This document shows positions 27,978-36,019 of a stretch of 64,000 bases of DNA, piece by piece (positions within the stretch are counted from its first letter, which is position 1; every line of letters begins with the position of its first letter). Made by a program: the position numbers and the translations under genes. The notes beneath the pieces are model-generated. The model was not told the origin of the DNA, did no database searches, and was given only the letters and a program-made list of their open reading frames with translations. This DNA is from Rhodobacteraceae bacterium HLUCCA12 (lineage in GTDB: Bacteria > Pseudomonadota > Alphaproteobacteria > Rhodobacterales > Rhodobacteraceae): the NCBI GenBank assembly GCA_001314715.1, contig LJSV01000003.1:1-64000 (forward strand), written 5' to 3'.

Positions 27978-28102
27978 GGCAGGCTCTTTAGGGCTTTGTT
28001 GACTTTTTATATAGGGATCATAACCCGCAGCGTCCAGTGCAGCGCGCCTTGGCTTTTCGCGCGCGATGACGCATGGAGGGTCCAACAACCAGGAACCGAC
28101 CG

Positions 28103-29227
28103 ATGCGTTTTCAATTCGAGCTGCAAGCAACCGATGGTGCTGCGCGCACCGGCACCATTCGCACGCCGCGCGGCGATATTCGCACACCCGCCTTCATGCC
28201 GGTGGGCACGGCGGGCACCGTCAAGGCCATGATGCCGGATGATGTGCGCGCCACCGGCGCCGATGTGATCCTGGGCAACACCTATCACCTGATGCTGCGT
28301 CCCACCGCCGAGCGCATTGCCGCACTTGGCGGGCTCCACCGGTTCATGAACTGGGACCGACCGATCCTGACGGATTCGGGCGGGTTTCAGGTGATGTCGC
28401 TGGCCGCGCTGCGCAAACTCAGCGAGGAGGGCGTGCGCTTTTCCAGCCATATCGACGGCTCGAAACACATGCTGACGCCCGAACGCTCGATGGAAATCCA
28501 GCGGCTTCTGGGATCGGATATCGTGATGTGCTTTGACGAATGCCCCGCCCTGCCGGCGGATGAGCGGATCGTGGCCGAATCGATGCGCCTGTCGATGCGC
28601 TGGGCGCAGCGGTCCAGGGACGCGTTCGGCGACCGGCCGGGGCATGCGCTCTTTGGCATCATGCAAGGCGGCGTAAGCCGCGATCTGCGCCAGGAAAGCG
28701 CCGAAGCCCTGATCGCAATCGGCTTCGACGGTTATGCCGTCGGCGGGCTGGCCGTGGGCGAGGGGCAGGAGACCATGTTCGACGTGCTCGACTACGCGCC
28801 CGGCTTCCTGCCCGACGACAAGCCGCGCTATCTGATGGGCGTGGGCAAGCCCGATGACATCGTCGGCGCCGTGGTGCGCGGCATCGACATGATGGATTGC
28901 GTGCTGCCGACACGCTCGGGCCGGACCGGGCAGGCCTGGACGCGGCGCGGCGCGGTGAACCTGCGAAACGCGCGCCACCGCGACGACCCGCGCCCGCTGG
29001 ATGCCGAGTGCAGCTGCCCGGCCTGCCAGGGATACAGTCGCGCCTATCTGCACCATGTCGTCCGCGCCGAAGAGATGATCGGATCGATGCTGCTGACTTG
29101 GCACAACCTGCATTACTATCAAGAGCTTATGGCCGGCCTGCGTGGGGCGATCGCCGAAGGCCAGCTGGCCGCGTTCGTCGCCCGCTTTCACGACCTGCGG
29201 GCCGAGGGCGATATCGAGCCACTCTGA
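28103..29227 (+). CDS. tgt: tRNA-guanine transglycosylase
   Basis: Tgt exchanges guanine 34 for preQ1 in tRNAs with GUN anticodons, the key step to queuosine. The 374-residue length is normal. Present are the catalytic aspartates in [12 protein letters not shown] and [12 protein letters not shown], the GGLAVGEG loop, and the zinc site [16 protein letters not shown]. The start was placed at MRFQFELQA with AGGAACC upstream. It is convergent with a flavin monooxygenase gene, only 13 bases apart. Confidence 0.98.
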   Translation: MRFQFELQATDGAARTGTIRTPRGDIRTPAFMPVGTAGTVKAMMPDDVRATGADVILGNTYHLMLRPTAERIAALGGLHRFMNWDRPILTDSGGFQVMSLAALRKLSEEGVRFSSHIDGSKHMLTPERSMEIQRLLGSDIVMCFDECPALPADERIVAESMRLSMRWAQRSRDAFGDRPGHALFGIMQGGVSRDLRQESAEALIAIGFDGYAVGGLAVGEGQETMFDVLDYAPGFLPDDKPRYLMGVGKPDDIVGAVVRGIDMMDCVLPTRSGRTGQAWTRRGAVNLRNARHRDDPRPLDAECSCPACQGYSRAYLHHVVRAEEMIGSMLLTWHNLHYYQELMAGLRGAIAEGQLAAFVARFHDLRAEGDIEPL

Positions 29228-29240
29228 CTGCCCGCCCGCG

Positions 29241-30410
29241 TCAGGGCGCGGTCACGTCATGGTCATGCACCCATGCATACCGGCGAAACGGCAATCCCGG
29301 CGCGACCAGGTCGGCCAGCCGCAAGACCGTATGGGCCAATGGCGCCAGCGGCGGGCGCAGGTGATAGTTGCGCGCATTGGCATTGGCCGCCGCGATGACG
29401 GCCGCGACGCGTGCGGCGCGACGATCCTGGTACCACGTCAGCGCTGCGCCACGATCGCCGGCGTGGCGCGCCAGGGCGTCGGCCAACACCCAGGCATCCT
29501 CAAGCGCGAGGTTCGCGCCCTGCGCCAGAAACGGCAAGGTGGGATGCGCGGCATCACCCAGAATCGCCGCCCTGCCCTGCCCGTCATGCCAGCGCGCGGC
29601 GACCGGATGCCGGAACAGGCCCCACAGAAAGGGCGTCTCCACAGCCTCCAGCCATTGCGGCACGGGGCCACCAAAGCCGGAAAAGGCCGCCCGCAAGGCG
29701 GCGGGATCGTCGGCATGGTGCCAGCCTTCGGCGGCCCAGGCCGCGCGCTCTTCGATCGCCACGATGTTGCGCAGGGCACCCCGGCGCAACGGATAGCTGA
29801 CCAGATGCCGGCCCGGCCCCATGAAAACCTGCGCCACCGGCGCACCGCCATCGCCGGGAATCGTGGCACGCCAGGCGACCTGGCCGGTAAAGAACGGCGC
29901 ATCGGTGCCGTTAAGGGCCATACGCATCCGCGAATGCAGCCCATCCGCCCCGATCATCAGCGGCGCACACCGCTCACCGCCGGCATTCAGGCTGGCCCCG
30001 CCACCGATTTCGACGCTTTCGACCTGGGCACCCAGTTCGATCTCGCCGCCCAGCTCAAGCAACCGGTCTGCCAACGCCTGAACCAGATCGGCCCGGTGAA
30101 TCAGAAAGAACCCTGGATCGGACCGCGGCGCGAAACCGGTCACGAACCGTCCCCGCCGGTCGCGCAGTTCCACGGCGGCCGTTCGGGTTGAAAAACGCGC
30201 GGGCTCAAGCCCCAGCGCGCGCAGAACGCGGGTTCCGTTCGGGCTGATCTGCAAACCTGCGCCGACCTCGGAAATTGCGGATGACTGCTCAAGCACCATC
30301 ACCGGCACCCCGATCTGACGCAGCGCGATCGCCGCGCTCAATCCGGCGATCCCGGCCCCGATGACCAGAACCGGCGGGCCCGACGTCAAGGCAGGGTTAT
30401 GGGCGGGCAT
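29241..30410 (-). CDS. FAD-dependent monooxygenase (salicylate-hydroxylase-like)
   Basis: The 389-residue protein is a group A flavoprotein monooxygenase. The dinucleotide-binding motif is VIGAGIAGLSAAIAL (about residues 15-29), the NAD(P)H/FAD motif DG is in IGADGLHSRMR, and the second FAD motif is GDAAHPTLPFLAQGANLALED. Salicylate and 3-hydroxybenzoate hydroxylases and similar aromatic-ring enzymes share this pattern; the substrate is unknown. The active-site proline loop (AHPTLPFLAQG) is intact. No aromatic-degradation genes adjoin it. Confidence 0.87.
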   Translation of the reverse strand: MPAHNPALTSGPPVLVIGAGIAGLSAAIALRQIGVPVMVLEQSSAISEVGAGLQISPNGTRVLRALGLEPARFSTRTAAVELRDRRGRFVTGFAPRSDPGFFLIHRADLVQALADRLLELGGEIELGAQVESVEIGGGASLNAGGERCAPLMIGADGLHSRMRMALNGTDAPFFTGQVAWRATIPGDGGAPVAQVFMGPGRHLVSYPLRRGALRNIVAIEERAAWAAEGWHHADDPAALRAAFSGFGGPVPQWLEAVETPFLWGLFRHPVAARWHDGQGRAAILGDAAHPTLPFLAQGANLALEDAWVLADALARHAGDRGAALTWYQDRRAARVAAVIAAANANARNYHLRPPLAPLAHTVLRLADLVAPGLPFRRYAWVHDHDVTAP

Positions 30411-30513
30411 CGCATGCCTCCGATGTCAGAAAAAGGCCGCCCCCGCAGGGCGACCTCGGAGCGGCCAAAAACCGGCGCTCAAGAACGCGAGGTGCGATCG
30501 GAAGCGGCACCGA

Positions 30514-30936
30514 TCAATCGTCGCGATGAACCCGTTCGCTGCGTTCATGGCGCTCCTGCGCCTCCAGCGTCATGGTCGCGATCGGCCGCGCGTCAAGACG
30601 CTTGAGCGAGATCGGCTCGCCCGTCATCTCGCAATATCCGAACTCGCCATTCTCGATTCGCCGCAACGCCGCGTCGATCTTGCCCACCAGTTTGCGCTGG
30701 CGATCCCGCGTTCGCAATTCAAGCGCGCGGTCGGTCTCTTCCGACGCGCGGTCGGCAATGTCGGGCAGGTTTCGCGAACCGCTCGCGAGTCCGATCAGGG
30801 TTTCCTTGCTGCCGTTGAGAATTTCTTCCTTCCAGCCCAGCAGCTTTCGGCGGAAATACTCCAATTGACGCTCGTTCATGAACGGTTCGTCTTCTGCGGG
30901 CCGATAATCGTCTGGTAGGAACACTTCAGGCTTCAT
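30514..30936 (-). CDS. dksA: DksA-type RNA polymerase-binding regulator
   Basis: DksA enters the RNA polymerase secondary channel and works with ppGpp to control rRNA and amino-acid promoters. The 140-residue protein has the coiled-coil tip DIADRASEE with both aspartates and the alanine in place, and the FGYCEMTGEPISLKRL region. Only one of the four zinc-finger cysteines remains, C102; the other three positions are T, T and A. Such cysteine-poor forms are known in alphaproteobacteria. The ATG at 30936 with AGGGGAAG upstream is preferred; an ATG at 31002 is an alternative adding 22 residues. Confidence 0.92.
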   Translation of the reverse strand: MKPEVFLPDDYRPAEDEPFMNERQLEYFRRKLLGWKEEILNGSKETLIGLASGSRNLPDIADRASEETDRALELRTRDRQRKLVGKIDAALRRIENGEFGYCEMTGEPISLKRLDARPIATMTLEAQERHERSERVHRDD

Positions 30937-31170
30937 CTGCACTTCCCCTGTTTGCCCGGGGCTGACGGCATCTGAATCAATGGGTTGCTTCGCTGCGGTC
31001 ATCCGGGCCCCCTCGCGTGGCCGCTTTACTGCAAGGCTTCGGGATTGTCACGAGGATAATCGCAAATCGCCGCCGGCAAATGGCGATACGGACGCACCTG
31101 CACTCTCTTGAAGCGCGGCGCGCCGCGGGCTAGGTTCCGCGCGCCGCACAACGCCCAAGGATACGATTGC

Positions 31171-32013
31171 ATGCGTTTTTCCTCGACCGAAACCTATATC
31201 GCCACCGATGACCTGACGATGGCGGTGAATGCTGCCGTGACACTGGAACGCCCGCTTCTGGTCAAGGGCGAACCCGGCACGGGCAAGACCGAACTGGCGC
31301 GCCAGGTGGCACAATCGCTCGGGCTGAAAATCATCGAGTGGAACGTCAAGTCGACCACCCGTGCCCAACAGGGCCTTTACGAATACGATGCCGTCAGTCG
31401 GCTGCGCGACAGCCAGCTAGGCGAGGCGAAAGTCGCGGATGTGCGCAACTACATTCGCAAGGGCAAACTGTGGCAGGCATTCGAAAGCGACGAAAAGATC
31501 GTCCTGCTGATCGACGAGGTCGACAAGGCCGATATCGAGTTTCCCAACGACCTGTTGCAGGAACTCGACCGGATGGAATTCTTCGTCTACGAAACCGGCG
31601 AGACGATCCGCGCCCGACATCGCCCGGTGGTGATCATCACCTCGAACAACGAAAAGGAACTGCCCGACGCCTTTCTGCGCCGCTGCTTTTTTCACTTCAT
31701 CCGTTTCCCCGATGCCGAGACCCTGACGCGCATCGTGCGCGTGCACTTCCCCGCCATCAAGGAGGGGCTGCTCAGCACGGCGCTGACCCAGTTCTTCGAA
31801 CTGCGCGAAACGCCGGGCCTGAAAAAGAAGCCCTCGACCAGCGAGATGCTCGACTGGCTGAAACTCCTGCTCGCCGAAGACCTGAACCCCGAGGATCTCA
31901 AGCGCGACGGCGTCAATGCCCTGCCAAAACTTCACGGGGCACTTCTCAAGAACGAACAGGACGTCCATCTGTTCGAGCGACTGGCTTTCATGGCCCGCCG
32001 CCAGGGCCGCTGA
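31171..32013 (+). CDS. MoxR-family AAA+ ATPase
   Basis: The 280-residue protein is a complete MoxR-type AAA+ ATPase: Walker A GEPGTGKTELA (about residues 34-44), Walker B VLLIDEVDKAD, sensor 1 IITSNNEKELP, and the arginine finger in RRCFFHFIRFP. MoxR ATPases usually work with a von Willebrand factor A partner to insert cofactors or assemble complexes. No such gene follows; an inverted pair of intergenic repeats does. The start MRFSSTETYI has CCAAGGA upstream. It may act with a partner elsewhere. Confidence 0.9.
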   Translation: MRFSSTETYIATDDLTMAVNAAVTLERPLLVKGEPGTGKTELARQVAQSLGLKIIEWNVKSTTRAQQGLYEYDAVSRLRDSQLGEAKVADVRNYIRKGKLWQAFESDEKIVLLIDEVDKADIEFPNDLLQELDRMEFFVYETGETIRARHRPVVIITSNNEKELPDAFLRRCFFHFIRFPDAETLTRIVRVHFPAIKEGLLSTALTQFFELRETPGLKKKPSTSEMLDWLKLLLAEDLNPEDLKRDGVNALPKLHGALLKNEQDVHLFERLAFMARRQGR

Positions 32014-32071
32014 CCGCATGAACAACATTGACTGCTTCGCAGACACCGCTTGAGCCGCTTCGCGGCGGACC

Positions 32072-32136
32072 AGGGGGCTTTGCCCCCTCTTGGCCTTCGG
32101 CCAATTCACCCCCAGGATATTGACGGACAGAAAATG
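32072..32136 (-). repeat. Intergenic G-rich repeat, copy B (inverted)
   Basis: On the minus strand it reads head (TTTTCTGTCCGTCAATATCC), GGGGGTGAATTGGCC, a GGCC element, and the GGGGGC-AAA-GCCCCC hairpin (32073-32087). It is the mirror of copy C, and the two heads face each other. It lies in the 3' region between the MoxR gene and the convergent hydrolase gene. Confidence 0.7.
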
Positions 32137-32175
32137 GCATCAACGATCGCTTTCATTTTCTGTCCGTCAATATCC
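32115..32175. terminator. 22-bp perfect inverted repeat between convergent genes
   Basis: Arms 32115-32136 and 32154-32175 are exactly complementary over 22 bases, around a 17-base loop. They are the heads of repeat copies B and C. In RNA either strand forms a long hairpin, so it probably serves as a two-way transcription stop between the MoxR and hydrolase genes. It lacks a classical T-run. Confidence 0.5.
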
Positions 32176-32214
32176 CGGGGGAGTCGCCCGACGGGCGGCG
32201 GGGGCAGAGCCCCC
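32154..32214 (+). repeat. Intergenic G-rich repeat, copy C
   Basis: It has the same head as copy B, then CCCGGGGGAGTCGCCCG and a GGGGGC-AGA-GCCCCC hairpin (32200-32214). The middle part diverges from copies A and B: AGTCGCCCGACGGGC replaces GAATTGGC. Confidence 0.7.
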
Positions 32215-32261
32215 ATGCGGGCCGAGGGGGCTCGATGCCCCCGAGGCCCGCGCCCACCGGT

Positions 32262-32987
32262 TCAGGTCATGATCTGCGACAGGCGTTCGGCGAGGCGGTC
32301 CGGCATCGAGAAGAATGGCGAATGTGACGACGGCAGCGTGGAGACATATCGAGGTGCGAAATCCCTGGCCATTTGCGCCTGATACTCGGACGGGATCACA
32401 TTGTCCTCGGTGCATCGGATGTAGTGCTTTTCGATCGCGTGGTACGCGTCGGTCAGGGCAAGCGGCGTGGCCTGGGGTCGAATCGCCTGCGGGGTAAGCC
32501 TCGCGCCGGCAAAGGCCACATCGGCGTCGCGGCAGTCTTGATAGAACAGCGGCTTGAGGAACTCGGTCGCGAAGGAAAAACTCACGCCGTCCGGGCCTGG
32601 GCGGATGGCGGGAAGGAGAGGCTGTCGTGGCCCCGCCTTGCGCATCTCGACCAGTGATTGCCCCTCCTGCGGAACATAGGCGCAAAGAAAGATCAGCCGG
32701 GACACGACCTCGGGCGCCATGATCGCGGCGGCCGCGATGGCGTACCCGGCCATTGAATGCCCCAGGATCGAAACCGGCCCGTCATGCATGCGGCGGGCCG
32801 CGGAAACGATCGCCCGCGCATAGCCGTCGAGCGTCACCTGATCCAGCGGCGTTCGATCCGCGCCGTGGCCGGGAAGATCGATAGCTTCGGCCCCGAGTCC
32901 CCTGGCGGACAGGGCCGGGATGACATCGCGCCAGCACCACGCCCCGTGGCATGATCCATGAATGAGCAGGATCGGGGTGTCGGCCAT
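32262..32987 (-). CDS. Alpha/beta hydrolase (esterase-like)
   Basis: The 241-residue protein has the alpha/beta hydrolase triad: nucleophile in GHSMAGYA (about residues 76-83), oxyanion region LIHGSCHGAWCW, and the late histidine in LPSSHSPFFSMP. The GHSMAG pattern and short length resemble the plant methyl-salicylate esterase/hydroxynitrile-lyase-like group that bacteria also encode. The substrate is unknown. Its ATG directly abuts the stop codon of the upstream PcaD-like gene, so translation is probably coupled. Confidence 0.83.
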   Translation of the reverse strand: MADTPILLIHGSCHGAWCWRDVIPALSARGLGAEAIDLPGHGADRTPLDQVTLDGYARAIVSAARRMHDGPVSILGHSMAGYAIAAAAIMAPEVVSRLIFLCAYVPQEGQSLVEMRKAGPRQPLLPAIRPGPDGVSFSFATEFLKPLFYQDCRDADVAFAGARLTPQAIRPQATPLALTDAYHAIEKHYIRCTEDNVIPSEYQAQMARDFAPRYVSTLPSSHSPFFSMPDRLAERLSQIMT

Positions 32988-33782
32988 CTAGTCTGCCCCT
33001 ATGCCGAGGCTGGACAGGAAATCGTTGAGCAGCCGGGCATAAGCTTCGGGTTGATCGACGCAAGGCAGATGCCCTGACCCGCGGATCAGCTCAAACCGGC
33101 TGCCGGGGATCAGGGCGATGGTTTCGCGCACCAGATCCGGCGGTGTCGCGCCGTCTTCGTTGCCGGCAATGGCCATCGCCGGAAGTCGCAGCCCCGATGT
33201 CGCGCTCAGGAAATCGGTTCCGGCGATGGCCGATGCGCAACCGGCGTATCCGCGTGCCGGCATGCGCACCAGCATGTGTCGCCAGCCCCGCGCCTCGACC
33301 GTGTCGCGAAATGCCGGCGGGAACCAGCGTGCCATCACGGCGTCGGCCAGGGCTTCGACACCCTCGGCCTCGACCGTGGCGACGCGGTCCTGCCACATCT
33401 GCGTCGTGCCGATCTTGGCGGCGGTATTCGACAGGACCAGGGCGCGGATCTGGTCGAGCCGCTTGACCGCGAGCCCCTGTGCGACCATCCCTCCGATGGA
33501 CAGGCCGACCAGAACCGCATCGCGCACCTGCAGGTGATCGAGAAGGCGCTCCAGGTCGCGCACCAGTGCGCCCATCGAATAGGGGGCGTGCGGTGCGTCC
33601 GACAGGCCGTGGCCGCGCATGTCGTAGCGGATGATCCGGCAGCCGGGGTTCAACAACGGGATCACCTTGTCCCACAGCCGCAAGTCGGTGCCCAGCGAGT
33701 TCGCGAAGACAACCGGCGTGCCTTTCGGGTGACCGTCGATGCGGTAATGCAGACAGATATCGCCCAGATCAGCCATGTTCAT
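32988..33782 (-). CDS. pcaD: 3-oxoadipate enol-lactonase-like hydrolase
   Basis: The 264-residue protein has the PcaD pattern: start LHYRIDG, oxyanion ANSLGTDLRLWD, DMRGHGLSD, the nucleophile in GLSIGGMVAQGLA, and the final GSGHLPCVDQPEAY. It should open 3-oxoadipate enol-lactone in the beta-ketoadipate pathway of aromatic breakdown. No other pca gene is in the window, so another lactone or ester substrate is possible. The ATG at 33782 follows GGGAGGG; the in-frame ATG two codons on is less well placed. The downstream esterase gene abuts it. Confidence 0.82.
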   Translation of the reverse strand: MNMADLGDICLHYRIDGHPKGTPVVFANSLGTDLRLWDKVIPLLNPGCRIIRYDMRGHGLSDAPHAPYSMGALVRDLERLLDHLQVRDAVLVGLSIGGMVAQGLAVKRLDQIRALVLSNTAAKIGTTQMWQDRVATVEAEGVEALADAVMARWFPPAFRDTVEARGWRHMLVRMPARGYAGCASAIAGTDFLSATSGLRLPAMAIAGNEDGATPPDLVRETIALIPGSRFELIRGSGHLPCVDQPEAYARLLNDFLSSLGIGAD

Positions 33783-33908
33783 GGATACCCTCCCGCGTGA
33801 CCGGGCCGCCCCCGCAGCCTGCCCGAGTGATAGCCCAATCGCGTCGCACTGCAAGGCCCATTGCCTTTCTCGGCCTGAATTGCCATCTGTCTCGCCGGAG
33901 GTATCCAG

Positions 33909-34511
33909 ATGACCCAGACGACCCAGCATGACCGGCCGGACGAGAACCCGCAGGTCATGGATTTCCTGCTCAACCGGCGCTCGCGCCCGGCCAAGATGTT
34001 GCGCGCCCCCGCGCCCGATGCGCCAATGCTGCGCCGCCTGCTGACCGCCGCGACGCGCGTGCCCGATCACGGCAAGCTGGAGCCGTGGCGCCTGGTCGTG
34101 CTTGAACCCGAGGCTCTGGCCCGGCTTGCCGCGCTCATCGAGGCGCGGGGCGCGGCACAGGACATGGACCCGGCCCAGGTCGCCAAGGCCGCCCAGACTT
34201 TTCGCGGGTCGCCGATGGTGGTGGCCGTGGTTGCGGCGCCGAAACCGTCCGAGAAGATTCCCGAGATTGAACAGATCCTGTCTGCCGGCGCGGTCTGCCT
34301 GAGCCTGTTGAACGCGTCGCTGGCGCAGGGATTCGGCGCCTGCTGGCTGACGGGCTGGCCGGCCTTCGACCGGCCGTTCCTGGAACAGGGGCTGGGCTTG
34401 ACGGAAGACGAACAGATCGCAGGCTTCATCCATATCGGCACCAGTGACGCAACACCGCCCGATCGCCCGCGTCCCGACCTCGATGCCCTTGTCACCTGGC
34501 TGCGCGCATGA
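33909..34511 (+). CDS. Nitroreductase family protein (YdjA-like)
   Basis: The 200-residue flavoprotein fits the small NfsA/YdjA-type nitroreductase fold: NRRSRPAKMLRAP near the start, the FMN region RVPDHGKLEPWRLVVL (about residues 51-66), and GAVCLSLLNASLAQGFGACW. Reduction of a small nitro or quinone compound with NAD(P)H is expected. It is divergent from the PcaD-like gene and overlaps the next gene by four bases (ATGA), so the two are translationally coupled. Confidence 0.87.
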   Translation: MTQTTQHDRPDENPQVMDFLLNRRSRPAKMLRAPAPDAPMLRRLLTAATRVPDHGKLEPWRLVVLEPEALARLAALIEARGAAQDMDPAQVAKAAQTFRGSPMVVAVVAAPKPSEKIPEIEQILSAGAVCLSLLNASLAQGFGACWLTGWPAFDRPFLEQGLGLTEDEQIAGFIHIGTSDATPPDRPRPDLDALVTWLRA

Positions 34512-35206
34512 TCCTGGCGTCGTTTCGTCTGGCCCTGGCCCAGACCGGCGACCCGGCATTTCGCCGGGTGATCTGGCTGGGACTGGCGCTGGCGGTGGCC
34601 CTGCTGTTCGCAATGTATGCGGGCTTTTTGCTGCTGATCCAGCTGTTCATACCGGAAACCATCACGATCCCGTTCGCGGGCGAGGTCAACGGGCTGGGCA
34701 CGCTTTTGTCCTTCGCCTCGATCCTGTTCATGCTGATCCTGTCGGTGTTTCTGATGGTCCCCGTCGCCTCGGCGTTCACGGGTCTTTTTCTGGACGATGT
34801 GGCCGATTCGGTCGAGGCACGGCACTATCCACATCTTTCGTCGGCACCGCGCGCGCCCTTTTGGGCATCATTGACCGACAGCGCGCGCTATTTCGTTCTG
34901 CTGATCGGGTTGAACCTGCTGGGGATCTTGCTGTTCGTTTTCTCGGGCGGTGTCGGGATCGTGGGGCTTTGGCTGATCAACGGGTTCCTGCTGGCGCGGG
35001 AATACTTTTCCATGATCGCGCTGCGCCGCCTGCCCGCGCAGGCCGCGCAGGAGCTGCGGCGGCGGCATCGGTTCCGGATCTGGATGGCGGGAATCTTGAT
35101 GTCGATTCCGCTGACGATCCCGGTTCTCAACCTGTTCGTGCCGGTCTTGGGGGCCGCAGCCTTTACCCATCTGTTTCACCGGCTAAATGCCGTGTCACCC
35201 CGCTGA
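34508..35206 (+). CDS. EI24/CysZ-like membrane protein
   Basis: The 232-residue protein has four to six hydrophobic helices and the EI24 pattern (ASFRLALAQTGDPAFRRVIW at the start, then NGFLLAREYF). CysZ in E. coli is a sulfate permease; other EI24 proteins have no known role. It overlaps the nitroreductase gene by four bases. Sulfate or sulfite metabolism genes are not nearby, so transport substrate is unassigned. It is convergent with the DUF1467 gene. Confidence 0.85.
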   Translation: MILASFRLALAQTGDPAFRRVIWLGLALAVALLFAMYAGFLLLIQLFIPETITIPFAGEVNGLGTLLSFASILFMLILSVFLMVPVASAFTGLFLDDVADSVEARHYPHLSSAPRAPFWASLTDSARYFVLLIGLNLLGILLFVFSGGVGIVGLWLINGFLLAREYFSMIALRRLPAQAAQELRRRHRFRIWMAGILMSIPLTIPVLNLFVPVLGAAAFTHLFHRLNAVSPR

Positions 35207-35213
35207 CACAGGA

Positions 35214-35486
35214 TCACTGATAGGTCAGCCGATACAGGATATCCACATCCTCGATCGCAATCACCCCTGACAGCACGATCGCCACGACGATCCCCCAGAC
35301 AACGGTGGCCGCGATTGTCGTGATCAACATGCGCCGCCTCATCTGCGGGTTCGCGGGCGCCGATTCCGGCGTGCCCGGCACCACCTCGCCCGATTCGCCC
35401 TGGGTTGTCAGGCGCAGCGGCAGCACGACGAACAGGGTCATGAACCAGATGATCGCATAAAGGACGAACGAGGAAAAAAGCGTCAT
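35214..35486 (-). CDS. DUF1467 membrane protein
   Basis: The 90-residue protein has two membrane helices with a short polar loop (RLTTQGESGEV) between, matching the DUF1467 family found in alphaproteobacteria, often next to mce or other propionyl-CoA genes. Its function is unknown. Its ATG overlaps the mce stop codon by one base (TGATG), so it is translationally coupled to mce. Confidence 0.85.
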   Translation of the reverse strand: MTLFSSFVLYAIIWFMTLFVVLPLRLTTQGESGEVVPGTPESAPANPQMRRRMLITTIAATVVWGIVVAIVLSGVIAIEDVDILYRLTYQ

Positions 35487-35890
35487 CACACCTGCTCCAG
35501 CTCGACCAGACAGCCGTTGAAATCCTTTGGATGCAGGAACAGGACGGGTTTTCCATGCGCCCCGATCCTGGGTTCGCCAGAGCCCAGAACCCTCGCCCCC
35601 GAGGCCTTGAGCCGGTCGCGCGCTGCCAGGATGTCATCGACCTCGTAGCAGACATGATGAATGCCGCCGGCCGGGTTCTTGTCAAGGAAGCCCTTGATCG
35701 GGCTGTCCTCGCCCAGCGGGTACAGCAGCTCGATCTTGGTATTGGGCAAGGTGATGAACACCACCGTCACGCCATGGTCGGGCTCATCCTGGGGGGCGCC
35801 GACATCGGCGCCCAGCACGGTGCGGTATTGTGCGGCCGCGGCCTCAAGGTCCGGCACGGCAATGGCAACGTGGTTCAGGCGGCCGATCAT
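35486..35890 (-). CDS. mce: Methylmalonyl-CoA epimerase
   Basis: Mce converts S- to R-methylmalonyl-CoA in the propionyl-CoA to succinyl-CoA route. The 134-residue protein is a vicinal-oxygen-chelate fold with metal ligands HVAIAV near the start and the GIHHVCYEVDD and KIELLYPLGEDSPI elements. No mutase or carboxylase gene is in the window. It is cotranscribed with the DUF1467 gene that overlaps it. Confidence 0.95.
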   Translation of the reverse strand: MIGRLNHVAIAVPDLEAAAAQYRTVLGADVGAPQDEPDHGVTVVFITLPNTKIELLYPLGEDSPIKGFLDKNPAGGIHHVCYEVDDILAARDRLKASGARVLGSGEPRIGAHGKPVLFLHPKDFNGCLVELEQV

Positions 35891-35962
35891 GGTTCGCTTC
35901 CTTCAACTGTCGCTTGCGGTGATACGGAAGGCACCGGGAAATGCAAGCGAATGTGCCCGCGC

Positions 35963-35977
35963 TTAACCGCGGATTAG
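35963..35977. promoter_or_regulatory. Near-consensus CtrA site TTAA-N7-TTAG
   Basis: TTAACCGCGGATTAG has seven of eight consensus bases in the right spacing. It lies 43-57 bases upstream of the response regulator ATG at 36020, a natural place for direct control. Confidence 0.4.
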
Positions 35978-36019
35978 CGTTTCTCGCGCAGGCTTGATCG
36001 GCAGAAAGGAGGTACCACC

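Noticed and set aside
33783-34613. Upstream extension of the PcaD frame to 541 codons
   Set aside because: It runs antisense through the nitroreductase gene, and the PcaD family start with a good ribosome binding site is at 33782.
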